A stretch of DNA of 64,000 bases, taken from assembly GCA_016125035.1 (NCBI GenBank), contig WGMN01000001.1, positions 36,617-100,616 of the forward strand. Direction: 5' to 3'. Shown in pieces: positions 51,386 through 61,039 of the stretch. The position numbers and the translations under genes were made by a program. Position 1 is the first letter of the stretch; every line of letters starts with the position of its first letter. The stretch is from Pseudomonadota bacterium. Its GTDB lineage: Bacteria > Pseudomonadota > Alphaproteobacteria > UBA2136 > UBA6156. The notes beneath the pieces are model-generated. The model worked only from the letters and a program-made list of their open reading frames with translations, was not told the DNA's origin and ran no database searches.

Positions 51386-51874
51386 ATGCGCGTGAACGAG
51401 ATGCCGACCTGGCCGGTGAAACTGCGGGGCGTGACGTTCCGGCCCGGTGACTTGCCGGGGGAACTGGACCTGCCGGAGTTGCCCTTTTTTGGGGTGGTGG
51501 AATCCGAAAAGCATCTGATGGCGATACGCATGGCCAGCAGCGACTGGGACGCGTTGGTTGAGCATATGCTCGGCCCAACGCGTGAGGATGTGCGGTTGCA
51601 CACCGGTCACTGGTGGACCCGGCAGCCGGTACGCAACGACCAGGGTGACTTCTGGTATGTGAATGCCGGGGAGGTGTTTACCGCCACGGACGACCGTAAA
51701 TTGCGGTTGAAGCAGGCCTGCTGGGTGTGGACTGGGGCGGCCGTTACGCCGACCAAAAAAATTGCCAACCCTGTCTACAACCACGTGGGCACCTTTGAAA
51801 GAGGCAGTTATTACCCGTTGGTACTGCCCACGGGCCTGCTGGAGGGACTCGCGGTGAAAGACGGGGCGCGATAA
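51386..51874 (+). CDS. Hypothetical protein (162 aa)
   Basis: GAGGAGGAG precedes the ATG (MRVNEMPTWPVKLRGV). Soluble, Trp-rich (WPVKL, HWWTRQP, CWVWTG) with no signal peptide. No family recognised. The ORF track's upstream extension crosses the decamer array and is unlikely. Confidence 0.6.
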   Translation: MRVNEMPTWPVKLRGVTFRPGDLPGELDLPELPFFGVVESEKHLMAIRMASSDWDALVEHMLGPTREDVRLHTGHWWTRQPVRNDQGDFWYVNAGEVFTATDDRKLRLKQACWVWTGAAVTPTKKIANPVYNHVGTFERGSYYPLVLPTGLLEGLAVKDGAR

Positions 51875-52058
51875 CGATGGCCGTGGGGCGGAGAGGGGAA
51901 CACCTTTTCCGCCCCCGCGGCTTTGCGCGGGGCGGGTGGCTGCGTTTTTGCCGCCGCCAAGAGTTTGGTAAGCTGGTGGAAAGAATGGGAGTGGCAGAGG
52001 CGGGTGGCTTGCACCACGATGCGACCCAATACCCCGCCACACTTGTGGAGTAGAATCG

Positions 52059-52664
52059 ATGCGTTTAAAAGCCTTGGAGAGCTGCCACCACGGGCAGTTT
52101 GACTTAAGGTGTGAAGATTGCGGCGACCAGGACCTGTGCCTGGCGTGCGTGATGAAAGAAAGCCCCGCCGCGCGGTGGGAGTATGGCTACCGGCTGGGAC
52201 TGGAACGGCTTGTTGCCATGAATACGGCTTTGAAATGGGAGCGCCATAAGGGGCTCCTTGCCACCAAGACGGCTTTGAAATGGGAGCGCGGTAAATGGCT
52301 CCTTGCCATCAGGACGGTTTTGAAATGGGAGCACAGTAAATGGCTCCTTGCCATAACAACGGCTTTGCAATGGGAGAGCCCTAAACAGCCGCGTTACGCC
52401 ACGTTGGCAAGCGACAGACTTGCCGCGGTTGCGGCCGTGTTGATTGCCAGCGACCCGGCGATGGCCGAAGGCCTGTGCATGGCGGCCATATTCCACCTGG
52501 GGGTATGGTGCGAGGTGGAAAGGCATACCACCGGCGACTTCCGTGTGGTGGCCGTGTTGGGCTACCGGGGCCGCCTGCGTTACTGGCTGCGCCACCGCGC
52601 CCTGCGGCGCAAACACGGGGCACCTGCCCTGCTGAACGACGACCCTGCGGGCGGCCTTGAGTAA
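52059..52664 (+). CDS. Hypothetical protein with Cys cluster and 15-residue tandem repeats
   Basis: 201 aa. N-terminal 'CHHGQFDLRCEDCGDQDLCLAC' looks like a small zinc-binding motif. Residues ~55-110 are four 15-aa repeats of TALKWERxKWLLAxx encoded by a 45-bp tandem repeat. The C-terminal ~90 residues are helical with basic end ('RYWLRHRALRRKHG'). No family recognised. The stop lies inside the terminator stem. Confidence 0.6.
   Translation: MRLKALESCHHGQFDLRCEDCGDQDLCLACVMKESPAARWEYGYRLGLERLVAMNTALKWERHKGLLATKTALKWERGKWLLAIRTVLKWEHSKWLLAITTALQWESPKQPRYATLASDRLAAVAAVLIASDPAMAEGLCMAAIFHLGVWCEVERHTTGDFRVVAVLGYRGRLRYWLRHRALRRKHGAPALLNDDPAGGLE
52224..52385. repeat. 45-bp tandem coding repeat, ~3.6 units
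   Basis: acggctttgaaatggg recurs at 52224, 52269, 52314 (as acggttttg) and 52359 (tttgcaatggg), exactly 45 bp apart, giving a 15-residue period. Confidence 0.9.
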
Positions 52665-52684
52665 GGCCGCCCGTTTGGGCTTTT
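52648..52684 (+). terminator. Terminator of the 52059 gene
   Basis: cgggcggcctt-gagt-aaggccgcccg overlapping the stop, then tttgggcTTTT. Confidence 0.75.
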
Positions 52685-52712
52685 AAAGGCCCACAGCACA
52701 GGGGCGGAACGC

Positions 52713-52744
52713 AAAAAAAACGGGCGGCTGGTGCCGCCCGTTTT
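52713..52744 (-). terminator. Terminator of the 52759 gene
   Basis: Minus strand: acgggcggc-acc-agccgcccg then T8. Confidence 0.85.
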
Positions 52745-52758
52745 GCCGTGGCAGAAGC

Positions 52759-52992
52759 TTATTTGGCTTCCTTTTTGGCCTTGGCGTGGGCCTTGGTGTG
52801 GGCCTTGGTCGGGGCCTTGGTTTCGGTCTTCTTCACTTCGGTGGTGGCGGAGACTTCGGCGGCAGGAGCGGCGGCAGTGGCGCTCATGTCGGTGGAGGCG
52901 CCCATGGCTTCGGTGCCCATGGCGGCTTCAGCGGCGAAAGCAGGCGCGGCGATGGCAGCGGCCAGCAAGGCGACAGCGAGGGTGGTTTTCAT
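52759..52992 (-). CDS. Small secreted Lys/Ala/Thr-rich protein, similar in design to 32867
   Basis: 77 aa: signal peptide (MKTTLAVALLAAAIAAPAFA), an Ala/Met/Thr stretch, then a cationic tail 'KAPTKAHTKAHAKAKKEAK'. Parallels the 32867 product (signal plus KAH repeats), so the two are likely paralogues or convergently low-complexity. Function unknown. Confidence 0.65.
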   Translation of the reverse strand: MKTTLAVALLAAAIAAPAFAAEAAMGTEAMGASTDMSATAAAPAAEVSATTEVKKTETKAPTKAHTKAHAKAKKEAK

Positions 52993-53214
52993 TGGGTGTA
53001 TATCCTTTACGATGTTGATTCCCCACCCTTGTGCAGGTGGTAGGGCGAGAATGGGCGGGCGCGCATACGCGGTAAAGGGAGGGGAGCATAAGAAAAGCAT
53101 GTGTGCTTTACACCTAGTAAGAAGAAAGTAAGCCCGTAAGGTTGCGGGCCTGCCCAGGTGGTGGCAGGGTTGGGGCATGGCGCATGAAGCGCCGCATTGA
53201 AAGAGGATGGGACC

Positions 53215-53886
53215 ATGAGAATTTTGGTGATTGAAGATGAGCGCAGCCTGGCAGGCTTTATTGAACAGACCCTGCGCAGCCACGGCTTTGCCGCCAGCGT
53301 GGCGGGCACCCTGGGCGAGGCACGCGCGCTGCTGGAGCAGCCCTTTGATGCGTTGATCTGCGACCGCAGGCTGCCCGACGGCGATGGCCTGGAGCTGGTG
53401 AAAGAGTTGCGCGACAAGGGCAACAACGTGCCGATTTTGATGCTGACCGCGCTGGGCCTGCCCAAAGAGCGCGTGAGCGGTTTGGAAGCCGGGGCCGACG
53501 ATTACCTGCCCAAGCCCTTCAGCCTGTTTGAGTTGCTGGCGCGGGTGAAGGCGCTGCTGCGCCGGAGCAGCGGCCCCGCGAGCCTGGTGCTGGAAGCCGG
53601 CAACGTGAAGCTGGACACCTTGCACGACACCGTGAGCGTGGATGACAAGCCGGCGCAGTTCGGCAAGCGTGAAGTGGTGCTGCTGCGCCACCTGATGCAG
53701 CGCACCGGGCAAGTGGTGGGCAAGGATGCCCTGGAGCGCGCGCTTTACGGTGACAGCGGCCCCGACAGCCGCAACGCGCTGGAGGTGGCCACCCACCGCC
53801 TGCGCAAGCTGCTGGCCAAGCACAAGGCCAGTGTGGGGATTGTGACGGTGCGCGGGATTGGGTATTTGCTGGAAGAGACGAAGTGA
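53215..53886 (+). CDS. OmpR/PhoB-family response regulator
   Basis: 223 aa. Receiver with acidic pair 'IEDE' (7-9), phospho-acceptor Asp50 in 'LICDRRLPDGDG', Lys in 'YLPKPFSLFELLAR', then a winged-helix DNA-binding domain ending 'GIVTVRGIGYLLEE'. The start at 53215 follows AGAGGA. Its cognate kinase (54290) is separated from it by a heptamer array and an S23-like gene. Confidence 0.95.
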   Translation: MRILVIEDERSLAGFIEQTLRSHGFAASVAGTLGEARALLEQPFDALICDRRLPDGDGLELVKELRDKGNNVPILMLTALGLPKERVSGLEAGADDYLPKPFSLFELLARVKALLRRSSGPASLVLEAGNVKLDTLHDTVSVDDKPAQFGKREVVLLRHLMQRTGQVVGKDALERALYGDSGPDSRNALEVATHRLRKLLAKHKASVGIVTVRGIGYLLEETK

Positions 53887-53892
53887 AAGAGA

Positions 53893-53920
53893 GCTTGTAG
53901 CTTGTAGCTGGTAGCTTGTA
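53893..53920. repeat. Heptamer array H14 (GCTTGTA type), 4 units
   Basis: gcttgta/gcttgta/gctggta/gcttgta, 7 bp after the response-regulator stop and 10 bp before the S23-like gene. Confidence 0.92.
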
Positions 53921-53930
53921 GAGTAGAAGG

Positions 53931-54293
53931 GTGCAAACTTCAACTTACGTGCAGAACTTCAAGGACCTGGTGGTTTGGCAACGGGCTATGCAGGTGGCCC
54001 GGGAAGTTTATAAAGCAACAGGTCACCTCCCCCGAGAGGAAGATTTTGGGTTGAAGAGCCAGATGAGGCGGTGCGCGGTTTCCGTTCCGTCGAACATCGC
54101 CGAAGGTAAAAAACGCGGCAGCAAGGCTGATTATGTGAAGTTCTTGCGTATCGCGGGTGGCCCGGCCGCGGAGTTGGAAACCCAGATGCTCCTTGCCGGA
54201 GAATTTTACCCCGATGTTGACTTTACAAAGGCAACTGTTCTTCTGTTGGAAGTCCAGAAAATGCTGACCTCCATGTTGGGAAAATTGAAATGA
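53931..54293 (+). CDS. Four-helix-bundle protein, S23/IVP family (second copy)
   Basis: 120 aa. 'FKDLVVWQRAMQVAREVYKATGHLP' at the start and 'RCAVSVPSNIAEGKKRGSKADYVKFLRIA' (~52-80) are the clearest family signature. Same family as 44-412 but a different subtype by sequence. The GTG at 53931 or 53949 is the start; neither has an ideally spaced Shine-Dalgarno. It overlaps the kinase ATG by 4 bp (ATGA), so the kinase is now translated after it. Its presence inside a two-component operon indicates insertion. Confidence 0.88.
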   Translation: MQTSTYVQNFKDLVVWQRAMQVAREVYKATGHLPREEDFGLKSQMRRCAVSVPSNIAEGKKRGSKADYVKFLRIAGGPAAELETQMLLAGEFYPDVDFTKATVLLLEVQKMLTSMLGKLK

Positions 54294-55690
54294 AACTGGT
54301 GACGCGCCGCTGGAGGTTGACCGACTCTCTGTTGGTGGGGCTGTTGCTGCGCCTGACCGTGGTGCTGCTTTTGGTGCTGGCCGGCGTGGTGTGGATGGTG
54401 GGGCGCACCCTGGACCAGGCAGGTGACCGTGCGCAGGACGAGCTGCTGCGACGCCAGGCCGCCGAGTTGATGGCCAACATGACGGTGGGCAAAAACGACC
54501 GCGTGAAGTTGGACCTGCCGCCCAGCGTGGCAGACAGCTACACCTTGCGCGAAGACGGCTATGTGTATGTGGTGCATGACGGGCACGGCAATATTCTGGC
54601 CCAGAGCGACCAGATGGCGCCGCTGTGGGTGAGCCCCGCGCTGGCCTACACCCCCGAGGGCACCCTGACCATGAACACCCGCGACCGCGACGGCGACGTG
54701 CAGGCATTGTACCTGCTGGTGCAGCCGGTGCATGGCGTGAAGCGCACGCTTTATGTGGTGGTGGGGCAATACAGAACCATTGACGATGTGCTGTTAGACA
54801 GCGCCAAGAGCGCGCTGATGCGCGACATGGTGCTGCTGCTCGGCCCGCTGTTTTTGCTGGCGATGGTGGGCGGCGTGGGTTTGCTGCAGCAGGGATTGAT
54901 GCCGCTGCGCGCGCTTTCTCGCGAAGTGGCGCAGATGGGCGGGCGGATGAAAAGCGGCGAGGACGTGCGCTTGAGCATGGACAACGTGCCCAGTGAAGTG
55001 CGGCCGCTGGTGTTCGCCTTTAACGACGTGGTGGGCGAGATGGGTAAATTGCTGGCGGCGCAAAAAGCATTGACCGCCGACACCGCCCACCAGTTGAAGA
55101 CCCCCCTTGCCGTGTTGCAGGCGCGGCTGGAACAGCTGGGCAACTTTAAAGGTAAAGCGGAAGTGGAACGTGACGTGCGGCGCATGGACCGCATGGTGCG
55201 CCAGCTGTTGCATTATGCGGTGCTTTCTCAACACCCGGCGGCGCTGCGCGAGGCCGACCTGGTGCCGGTGGTGCGCGACGTGGTGATGGGGTTGGTGCCG
55301 CTGGCGCGGCAGAACGGCATTGACCTGGGTTTTGATGCGCCGGGCAAAGCGGTGGTGGTGGAGATGGATGCCATTCAGGTGGGTGAGGCGGTGCAGAACC
55401 TGATTGATAACGCCATAAGGCACAGCCCGAAGAAAAAGAGCGTGGACGTGGAAGTGACCAAAGATGGGTGCGTGCGCGTGGCAGACCGCGGCCCCGGCAT
55501 TGCCGCCAATGAACAGGCGCTGGTGTTCACCCGTTTTTGGCAGGGGCCGGATGGTGAGAGCCAGCATGGCGGGGCGGGGTTGGGGCTGGCCGTGGTGGCG
55601 GAAATTATGCGCCAGCATGGCGGGACGGCGCGGGTGGAGAGCCGGGAGGGCGGGGGGAGTGTTTTTGAGCTCGGTTTCAGGGTGGTTTAG
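54290..55690 (+). CDS. Sensor histidine kinase
   Basis: 466 aa. Two membrane segments (~14-37, ~183-205) bound a periplasmic sensor of ~145 residues; HAMP-like linker; HisKA with phospho-acceptor His267 in 'ADTAHQLKTPLAVL'; HATPase N box 'QNLIDNAIRHSP', 'VADRGPGI' and 'GAGLGLAVVAEI'. QseC/PhoQ-type. The signal is unknown. Partner of the 53215 regulator. Confidence 0.93.
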   Translation: MKLVTRRWRLTDSLLVGLLLRLTVVLLLVLAGVVWMVGRTLDQAGDRAQDELLRRQAAELMANMTVGKNDRVKLDLPPSVADSYTLREDGYVYVVHDGHGNILAQSDQMAPLWVSPALAYTPEGTLTMNTRDRDGDVQALYLLVQPVHGVKRTLYVVVGQYRTIDDVLLDSAKSALMRDMVLLLGPLFLLAMVGGVGLLQQGLMPLRALSREVAQMGGRMKSGEDVRLSMDNVPSEVRPLVFAFNDVVGEMGKLLAAQKALTADTAHQLKTPLAVLQARLEQLGNFKGKAEVERDVRRMDRMVRQLLHYAVLSQHPAALREADLVPVVRDVVMGLVPLARQNGIDLGFDAPGKAVVVEMDAIQVGEAVQNLIDNAIRHSPKKKSVDVEVTKDGCVRVADRGPGIAANEQALVFTRFWQGPDGESQHGGAGLGLAVVAEIMRQHGGTARVESREGGGSVFELGFRVV

Positions 55691-55755
55691 CTGCCAGGGC
55701 TGTGGTATAGGCGGCCTATCTGAGGATTTTCACACCGTTTGATGAGGAGCACGCC

Positions 55756-56157
55756 ATGGGCGAGGAGCTTGATGCGCTTTCCGCCGGTGGGCGGGAGGCG
55801 GTGGAGATGGTGCGGGCGCATATTCTGCGCCAGGTGGGAAACTACTACGGCGAGATGGCGATTGATGCGGTGTACGAGGCCGTGAAGGCCTGGCGCGACC
55901 GGGAGGCATCCCATGCCGACTTTCCCATACCGCAAAGTGAAGACACGTTGCACGCGACCTTTTACGTGGCGGCGGGCGGCACCGAATATGACCAGGTGGA
56001 AGTGATTTTTGGCCTGGATAAGGACGGCAAGCTGACGCTGGAGTGTGCGTGGGTCGATTGCGATGAGCTTTGGGAAGACGAGCCGGAGGACGGTGAAGCG
56101 GCGGGGGGGGTGATTGATTTCCTTCCGCCGCTTTTTGGTTTGCTGGAGGAGGTTTGA
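55756..56157 (+). CDS. Hypothetical acidic protein (133 aa)
   Basis: GAGGAG precedes ATG 55756. Soluble, acidic, 'LDKDGKLTLECAWVDCDELWED' in the second half. No family recognised; no signal peptide. Confidence 0.6.
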   Translation: MGEELDALSAGGREAVEMVRAHILRQVGNYYGEMAIDAVYEAVKAWRDREASHADFPIPQSEDTLHATFYVAAGGTEYDQVEVIFGLDKDGKLTLECAWVDCDELWEDEPEDGEAAGGVIDFLPPLFGLLEEV

Positions 56158-56238
56158 GCTTGCGAGTACGGCGCTTACAGTATACAAATATTGAGAGTTT
56201 GATGCATCTTGGCCCCTTCACCGAATCGGGAGATTCTC

Positions 56239-56721
56239 ATGAGCTTCGTGGAGAACGATTTGAACGGCGTTATTGGTTTGGCCAGTGCCATGCCGCGCTT
56301 GAAGCAGGAACAAGGCCGCAGGCCAAGTTTCGTATCATTCTCATTCCAGTTCGACGATCTGGTTTGGATGAACACGCAACGCAAGTTCTTCCTGGATCTG
56401 AATACCGCGCTCGGTTTTTCCAAGATCGAGCCATGGCCGCAAGACGTTAAGGAGGCCAGCGCGTGGGCCACCGGCCTGGGTGATACCCACAAGGCCAACG
56501 GGTGGACACGAGGTGCCTCACCTGCGTCGCCAAAGCGGGCTTCGGTGTTCGTAAGCTTTCATCACGAGGCCACGAACACCCTGTTCAGCTTCACTCATTA
56601 CAAAGACTTGTTTAATACCAGCATGCCCGTGGGTCCCGGCTCGTTAACCGCCGTGACTGAGGTTGGCGTGAAACTGGTGCTTTGGCACCTGGGCCTGATG
56701 ATGGCGGCGCGGGTTGATTAA
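56239..56721 (+). CDS. Hypothetical protein (160 aa)
   Basis: ATG 56239 (MSFVENDLNGVIGLAS) follows GGGAG. Aromatic-rich ('FVSFSFQFDDLVWMNTQRKFF', 'SVFVSFHHEATNTLFSFTHY'), soluble. No family recognised. Own terminator. Confidence 0.6.
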   Translation: MSFVENDLNGVIGLASAMPRLKQEQGRRPSFVSFSFQFDDLVWMNTQRKFFLDLNTALGFSKIEPWPQDVKEASAWATGLGDTHKANGWTRGASPASPKRASVFVSFHHEATNTLFSFTHYKDLFNTSMPVGPGSLTAVTEVGVKLVLWHLGLMMAARVD

Positions 56722-56754
56722 ATGCTGAGAACCTGTGGACGAAGAGGCGGCGGA

Positions 56755-56778
56755 AGCAAACCTCCCGCCGCTTTTTTT
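56755..56778 (+). terminator. Terminator of the 56239 gene
   Basis: gcggcgg/ccgccgc stem with loop aagcaaacctc, then T7. Confidence 0.75.
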
Positions 56779-56875
56779 CGTGCTTTGGGGAGGGCGGCCC
56801 CGGATACGGGCCGGGGCCCCGCCCTCATGAAGAATGAGGGCGACCCGGCCGCGTTCCGGGGGCCTGGGGGCTTTT

Positions 56876-57763
56876 CTAGCCGAGGAGCTTTTTCATCGCT
56901 GTGCCGATTTCGGACGGGGAGACCACCATGGTGACTCCGGCTTCCTTCAGCGCATTGATCTTGGCTTCGGCGGTGTCGTTGCCTCCGCTGATGATGGCGC
57001 CGGCGTGGCCCATGCGTTTGCCCTTGGGCGCGGTGGCCCCGGCGATGAAGCCCACCACCGGTTTGGTGACGGCATGCTTGATGTATTCCGCGGCCTCGAT
57101 CTCCGCCATGCCGCCGATCTCGCCGATCATGACGATGGCTTCGGTTTGCGGGTCGGCCTCGAACGCGGAGAGCACCTGGATGAAGTTGGTGCCGTTGACA
57201 GGGTCGCCGCCAATACCCACGCAGGTGGATTGGCCTAAGCCCACGTCGGTTGTTTGTTTGACCGCCTCGTAGGTGAGGGTGCCGGATTTGGAGACCACGC
57301 CGATGCGCCCCTTCATGTGGATGTGCGCGGGCATGATGCCGATTTTGCAGCCCTGGCCATTGGCGCCGGGAGTGATGACGCCGGGGCAGTTGGGGCCGAC
57401 CAGGCGCATGGTGCATTTGGGATCGCTCAGGCGGCGCTTGATGCGCACCATGTCGAGCACCGGAATGCCTTCGGTAATGCACACGCACAGCTGGATGCCG
57501 GCGTCGGCCGCCTCCACGATGCTGTCGGCCGCGAAGGGCGGCGGGACGTAGATGACCGAGGCCTGGGCGCCGGTTTCATGCACCGCCTCTGCCATGGTGT
57601 TGAACACCGGCAGGCCGAGGTGCTTGGTGCCGCCCTTGCCCGGCGTGACGCCGCCGACGTAGTGCGTGCCGTATTTGAGCCCCTGCTCGGTGTGGAAGGT
57701 GCCGTTTTTGCCGGTGATGCCTTGGGTGAGGACCTTGGTAGATTCGGTGATGAAGATGGACAT
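56876..57763 (-). CDS. sucD: Succinyl-CoA synthetase alpha subunit
   Basis: 295 aa. CoA-binding '[28 protein letters not shown]', the phospho-His segment '[11 protein letters not shown]' (His ~248) and 'PGVITPG' are typical. AAAGGA precedes the ATG. TCA cycle substrate-level phosphorylation with SucC; two unrelated genes lie between them. Confidence 0.97.
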   Translation of the reverse strand: MSIFITESTKVLTQGITGKNGTFHTEQGLKYGTHYVGGVTPGKGGTKHLGLPVFNTMAEAVHETGAQASVIYVPPPFAADSIVEAADAGIQLCVCITEGIPVLDMVRIKRRLSDPKCTMRLVGPNCPGVITPGANGQGCKIGIMPAHIHMKGRIGVVSKSGTLTYEAVKQTTDVGLGQSTCVGIGGDPVNGTNFIQVLSAFEADPQTEAIVMIGEIGGMAEIEAAEYIKHAVTKPVVGFIAGATAPKGKRMGHAGAIISGGNDTAEAKINALKEAGVTMVVSPSEIGTAMKKLLG

Positions 57764-57783
57764 GGGTGGCTTTCCTTTTTTGG

Positions 57784-58440
57784 TTAATTTATCAAATAGA
57801 TAATGAGTTCCCGCAATGAGCTCAACGGCTCCAGGAAAAACGAAATAAGCAGACCGATGGTGAAAAGCCTGGTGAGAATATTTTCAATCTTCCCCGGGGG
57901 GCCGTATTTTTCAAAAGGGTGAACCATCGGCCAGCGCGGATCAAGCGTTTGATTGTCGACCAGAAGTAATTTGTAGTTCCACCAGACCGCGTAGATGCTC
58001 AGCGCGATGAACACAAGCTCAAACGGGACAGCAAAGGCGGGGCTATGGATAACCGGCAAGGCCTGCTCGGCGGTTATGCCGAAACCTTTGGTCAGGACGA
58101 TCGCCACCAGCTGAGCGGCAAGTTGAAATAAAGCTGGGGCCATTAACGCGGCAAAAACATGGATCCAGCTGACACCGAGGGCGTGGGCCCTTGGCACGAT
58201 AAGTTTGACGGTTGCGTAACAACCACCACAAACCAACCCAGCCAGCCCCAGCCATGCGTATGCCGACACCAGCAGCGAGGGGAGAAACTTTTCAAAAAGT
58301 ATGAAAGGCACAAGAAGAAGCATATACGGGATGACAATAAGCAACATGCGAAGTGTGAGACGGCGGTAGGTAAGAGAGTCGATCGCCCAGCTTGGCTTGA
58401 GCCACTTTAACAGACTGATGGTATAGGTGACTTCCTGCAT
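57784..58440 (-). CDS. Multi-pass membrane protein (218 aa)
   Basis: Four to six hydrophobic segments (~30-55, ~60-80, ~92-115, ~135-155, ~190-215) with loops of moderate charge. No recognised transporter motif; the general design recalls Yip1-domain proteins but the match is weak. Placed between sucC and sucD and tightly spaced with the 58444 gene, likely cotranscribed. Confidence 0.65.
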   Translation of the reverse strand: MQEVTYTISLLKWLKPSWAIDSLTYRRLTLRMLLIVIPYMLLLVPFILFEKFLPSLLVSAYAWLGLAGLVCGGCYATVKLIVPRAHALGVSWIHVFAALMAPALFQLAAQLVAIVLTKGFGITAEQALPVIHSPAFAVPFELVFIALSIYAVWWNYKLLLVDNQTLDPRWPMVHPFEKYGPPGKIENILTRLFTIGLLISFFLEPLSSLRELIIYLIN

Positions 58441-58443
58441 GGG

Positions 58444-58851
58444 CTATTTGGTGGAGGGGGCTATGCCCGCGGATTGGGACATGTAAAGTTGCAGCAGCAC
58501 CGGTGCCAGCTGCTGGGCCAGCGCGGGCAGCTTGGAGACGATGGAGGCGCCTTCCGGCGTGGCCTGGAACTGGGTGAGTTTGGTTTGCTCGGCCGGGGTG
58601 AACAGCTTTTGCGTGATGGCCTGCACCTGGGTGGAGAGCAGTTGCGTTTGCGATGGCGTGAGGTTGCCGAGCATGGTGGCCATGCTGCTGGCGGTGGAGG
58701 TGGCCAGCTGCGGGTTGGATGCCACCGTTTGTGCCACCGCCTGCTGTGCCGCCGGGCTGGCCATGAGCTGTTGTTGCAGGGCGGTGAAATCGTACGCGCT
58801 GGCGGTAGCGGCGGTGAGGGCGACGGCCAGCGTGAGAAGAGCGGTGCGCAT
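58444..58851 (-). CDS. Secreted helical protein, DUF2059-like
   Basis: 135 aa. Signal peptide (MRTALLTLAVALTAATASA), then Gln/Ala/Leu-rich helices. 'LFTPAEQTKLTQFQATPEGASIVSKLPAL' resembles the core of DUF2059. Periplasmic; function unknown. Starts 2 bp after the sucC stop. Confidence 0.6.
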   Translation of the reverse strand: MRTALLTLAVALTAATASAYDFTALQQQLMASPAAQQAVAQTVASNPQLATSTASSMATMLGNLTPSQTQLLSTQVQAITQKLFTPAEQTKLTQFQATPEGASIVSKLPALAQQLAPVLLQLYMSQSAGIAPSTK

Positions 58852-58853
58852 GG

Positions 58854-60017
<1,164 letters not shown>

Positions 60018-60088
60018 GGCAAGAACCTCTTGTTACGTTGGTGGCAACGTAGAGGGTTTGCGGTGTTTTGGGAAGGGAGGGTGGTTAA

Positions 60089-60120
60089 GAAGTGATTAGT
60101 AATTGGTAATTAGTAATTAG
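60089..60120. repeat. Heptamer array H15 (GTAATTA type), left arm of an inverted pair
   Basis: gtgatta/gtaattg/gtaatta/gtaatta (28 nt), with gaa before. Nearly the reverse complement of H16, 51 bp away. Confidence 0.92.
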
Positions 60121-60171
60121 ATTTCCGCCGTCCCGGTCGATGGTCTTTATACAGCCCAGTGCAAGTTGCAC
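60121..60171. other. 51-bp core between inverted heptamer arrays
   Basis: atttccgccgtcccgg...gcaagttgcacc; contains a small palindrome GTGCAAGTTGCAC. No ORF. Together with H15/H16 this resembles a tiny inverted-repeat-bounded cassette. Confidence 0.6.
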
Positions 60172-60206
60172 CTACTAATCACTAATTACCAATTACTAAT
60201 CACTTC
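60172..60206. repeat. Heptamer array H16, right arm of the inverted pair
   Basis: actaatc/actaatt/accaatt/actaatc; its reverse complement matches H15 over ~31 bases with one mismatch. Ends next to the stop codon of the FMN reductase gene. Confidence 0.92.
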
Positions 60207-60207
60207 T

Positions 60208-60831
60208 TCACATTCCGTTGGGGTATTTTCCGATGAATTCGCGGGCGGATTTTTGCACCGGCTTTAAGGCCGCGGCGTACTGGTAGAGCAGGCCGAGGGT
60301 GGCGGTGAGGCGCTCGCTCAGCTCGGCGTTGAATTTGGCGTGCTCGGCGGGCGGGTTTTCCACCAGCATGTGCGAGGCGTTGCGGATGATGAGATGCTCG
60401 GGCAGCCAGAGGATGCGGTTGTTTTTGGCGGCGTTGGCGCGCAGCTCTGCCACCGGGTAGGCCCCGTTGATGCCCATGGACACCGACACGATGAGCGCCG
60501 GTTTGTGCGCCAGCGGCTTGCCGGACTCCGCCGCCAGCAGCAGGAAGTTTTGCAGCTTGGAGGGCACCATGCCGTGGTATTCCGGGCTGATGATGATGGC
60601 GGCGTCGGTCTGCTTTAATACTTCTGCGATGGGGGCCCAGGTTTTGTCCCACTTCGGTTGGAGTTCGGCGTTGCCCCAGAAGGCTTCGTCCCAGAACGGG
60701 AGCTCGGTTTCGGCGAGGTCTACCAGGCTGGTGGCGTGGCCGTCGGCCTCGATTTGGTTGGCGATGGCGCGCGCGATGCGGCCAGAGTTACCCGTTGGGC
60801 GGTGGGAGCCGGAGATGAGTGTGATGTGCAT
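60208..60831 (-). CDS. NADPH-dependent FMN reductase family protein
   Basis: 207 aa flavodoxin-like fold. FMN phosphate-binding 'ISGSHRPTGNSGRIARAI' and 'IIISPEYHGMVPSKLQNFLLL' are characteristic. Substrate (quinone, azo, chromate or FMN itself) cannot be told. Start at MHITLIS (60831). A near-leaderless promoter with an operator-like inverted repeat lies directly upstream. Confidence 0.85.
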   Translation of the reverse strand: MHITLISGSHRPTGNSGRIARAIANQIEADGHATSLVDLAETELPFWDEAFWGNAELQPKWDKTWAPIAEVLKQTDAAIIISPEYHGMVPSKLQNFLLLAAESGKPLAHKPALIVSVSMGINGAYPVAELRANAAKNNRILWLPEHLIIRNASHMLVENPPAEHAKFNAELSERLTATLGLLYQYAAALKPVQKSAREFIGKYPNGM

Positions 60832-60832
60832 A

Positions 60833-60866
60833 ATTTCAATATAACCGAAATATTGAATTTGGCAAG
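60833..60866 (-). promoter_or_regulatory. Promoter and operator-like palindrome of the FMN reductase gene
   Basis: Minus strand TTGCCA, 16 bases, TATATT, ending 6 bases before the ATG. A perfect 8-bp inverted repeat TTCAATAT-N7-ATATTGAA (60835-60857) overlaps the -10 region, as expected of a repressor site. Confidence 0.5.
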
Positions 60867-61039
60867 GGGAAAATGGTGAGGAGTAGCAACCACGAGCAGA
60901 TGGCTTGCCAAGCCCCTTCAATATATGTATGCAATGCGGGCGATCTACGATTTTCAACCCGTTTCATGGCCTGGCCGCGGTGCTTTGCGGGGGGCCTTAT
61001 GCGGCCTTAAGCCATGAACACAACCCTGAGGAGGAAATG

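Noticed and set aside
53887-54293. Diversity-generating retroelement
   Set aside because: The S23-like protein shares the Avd fold, but no reverse transcriptase and no template/variable repeat pair is present in the window.
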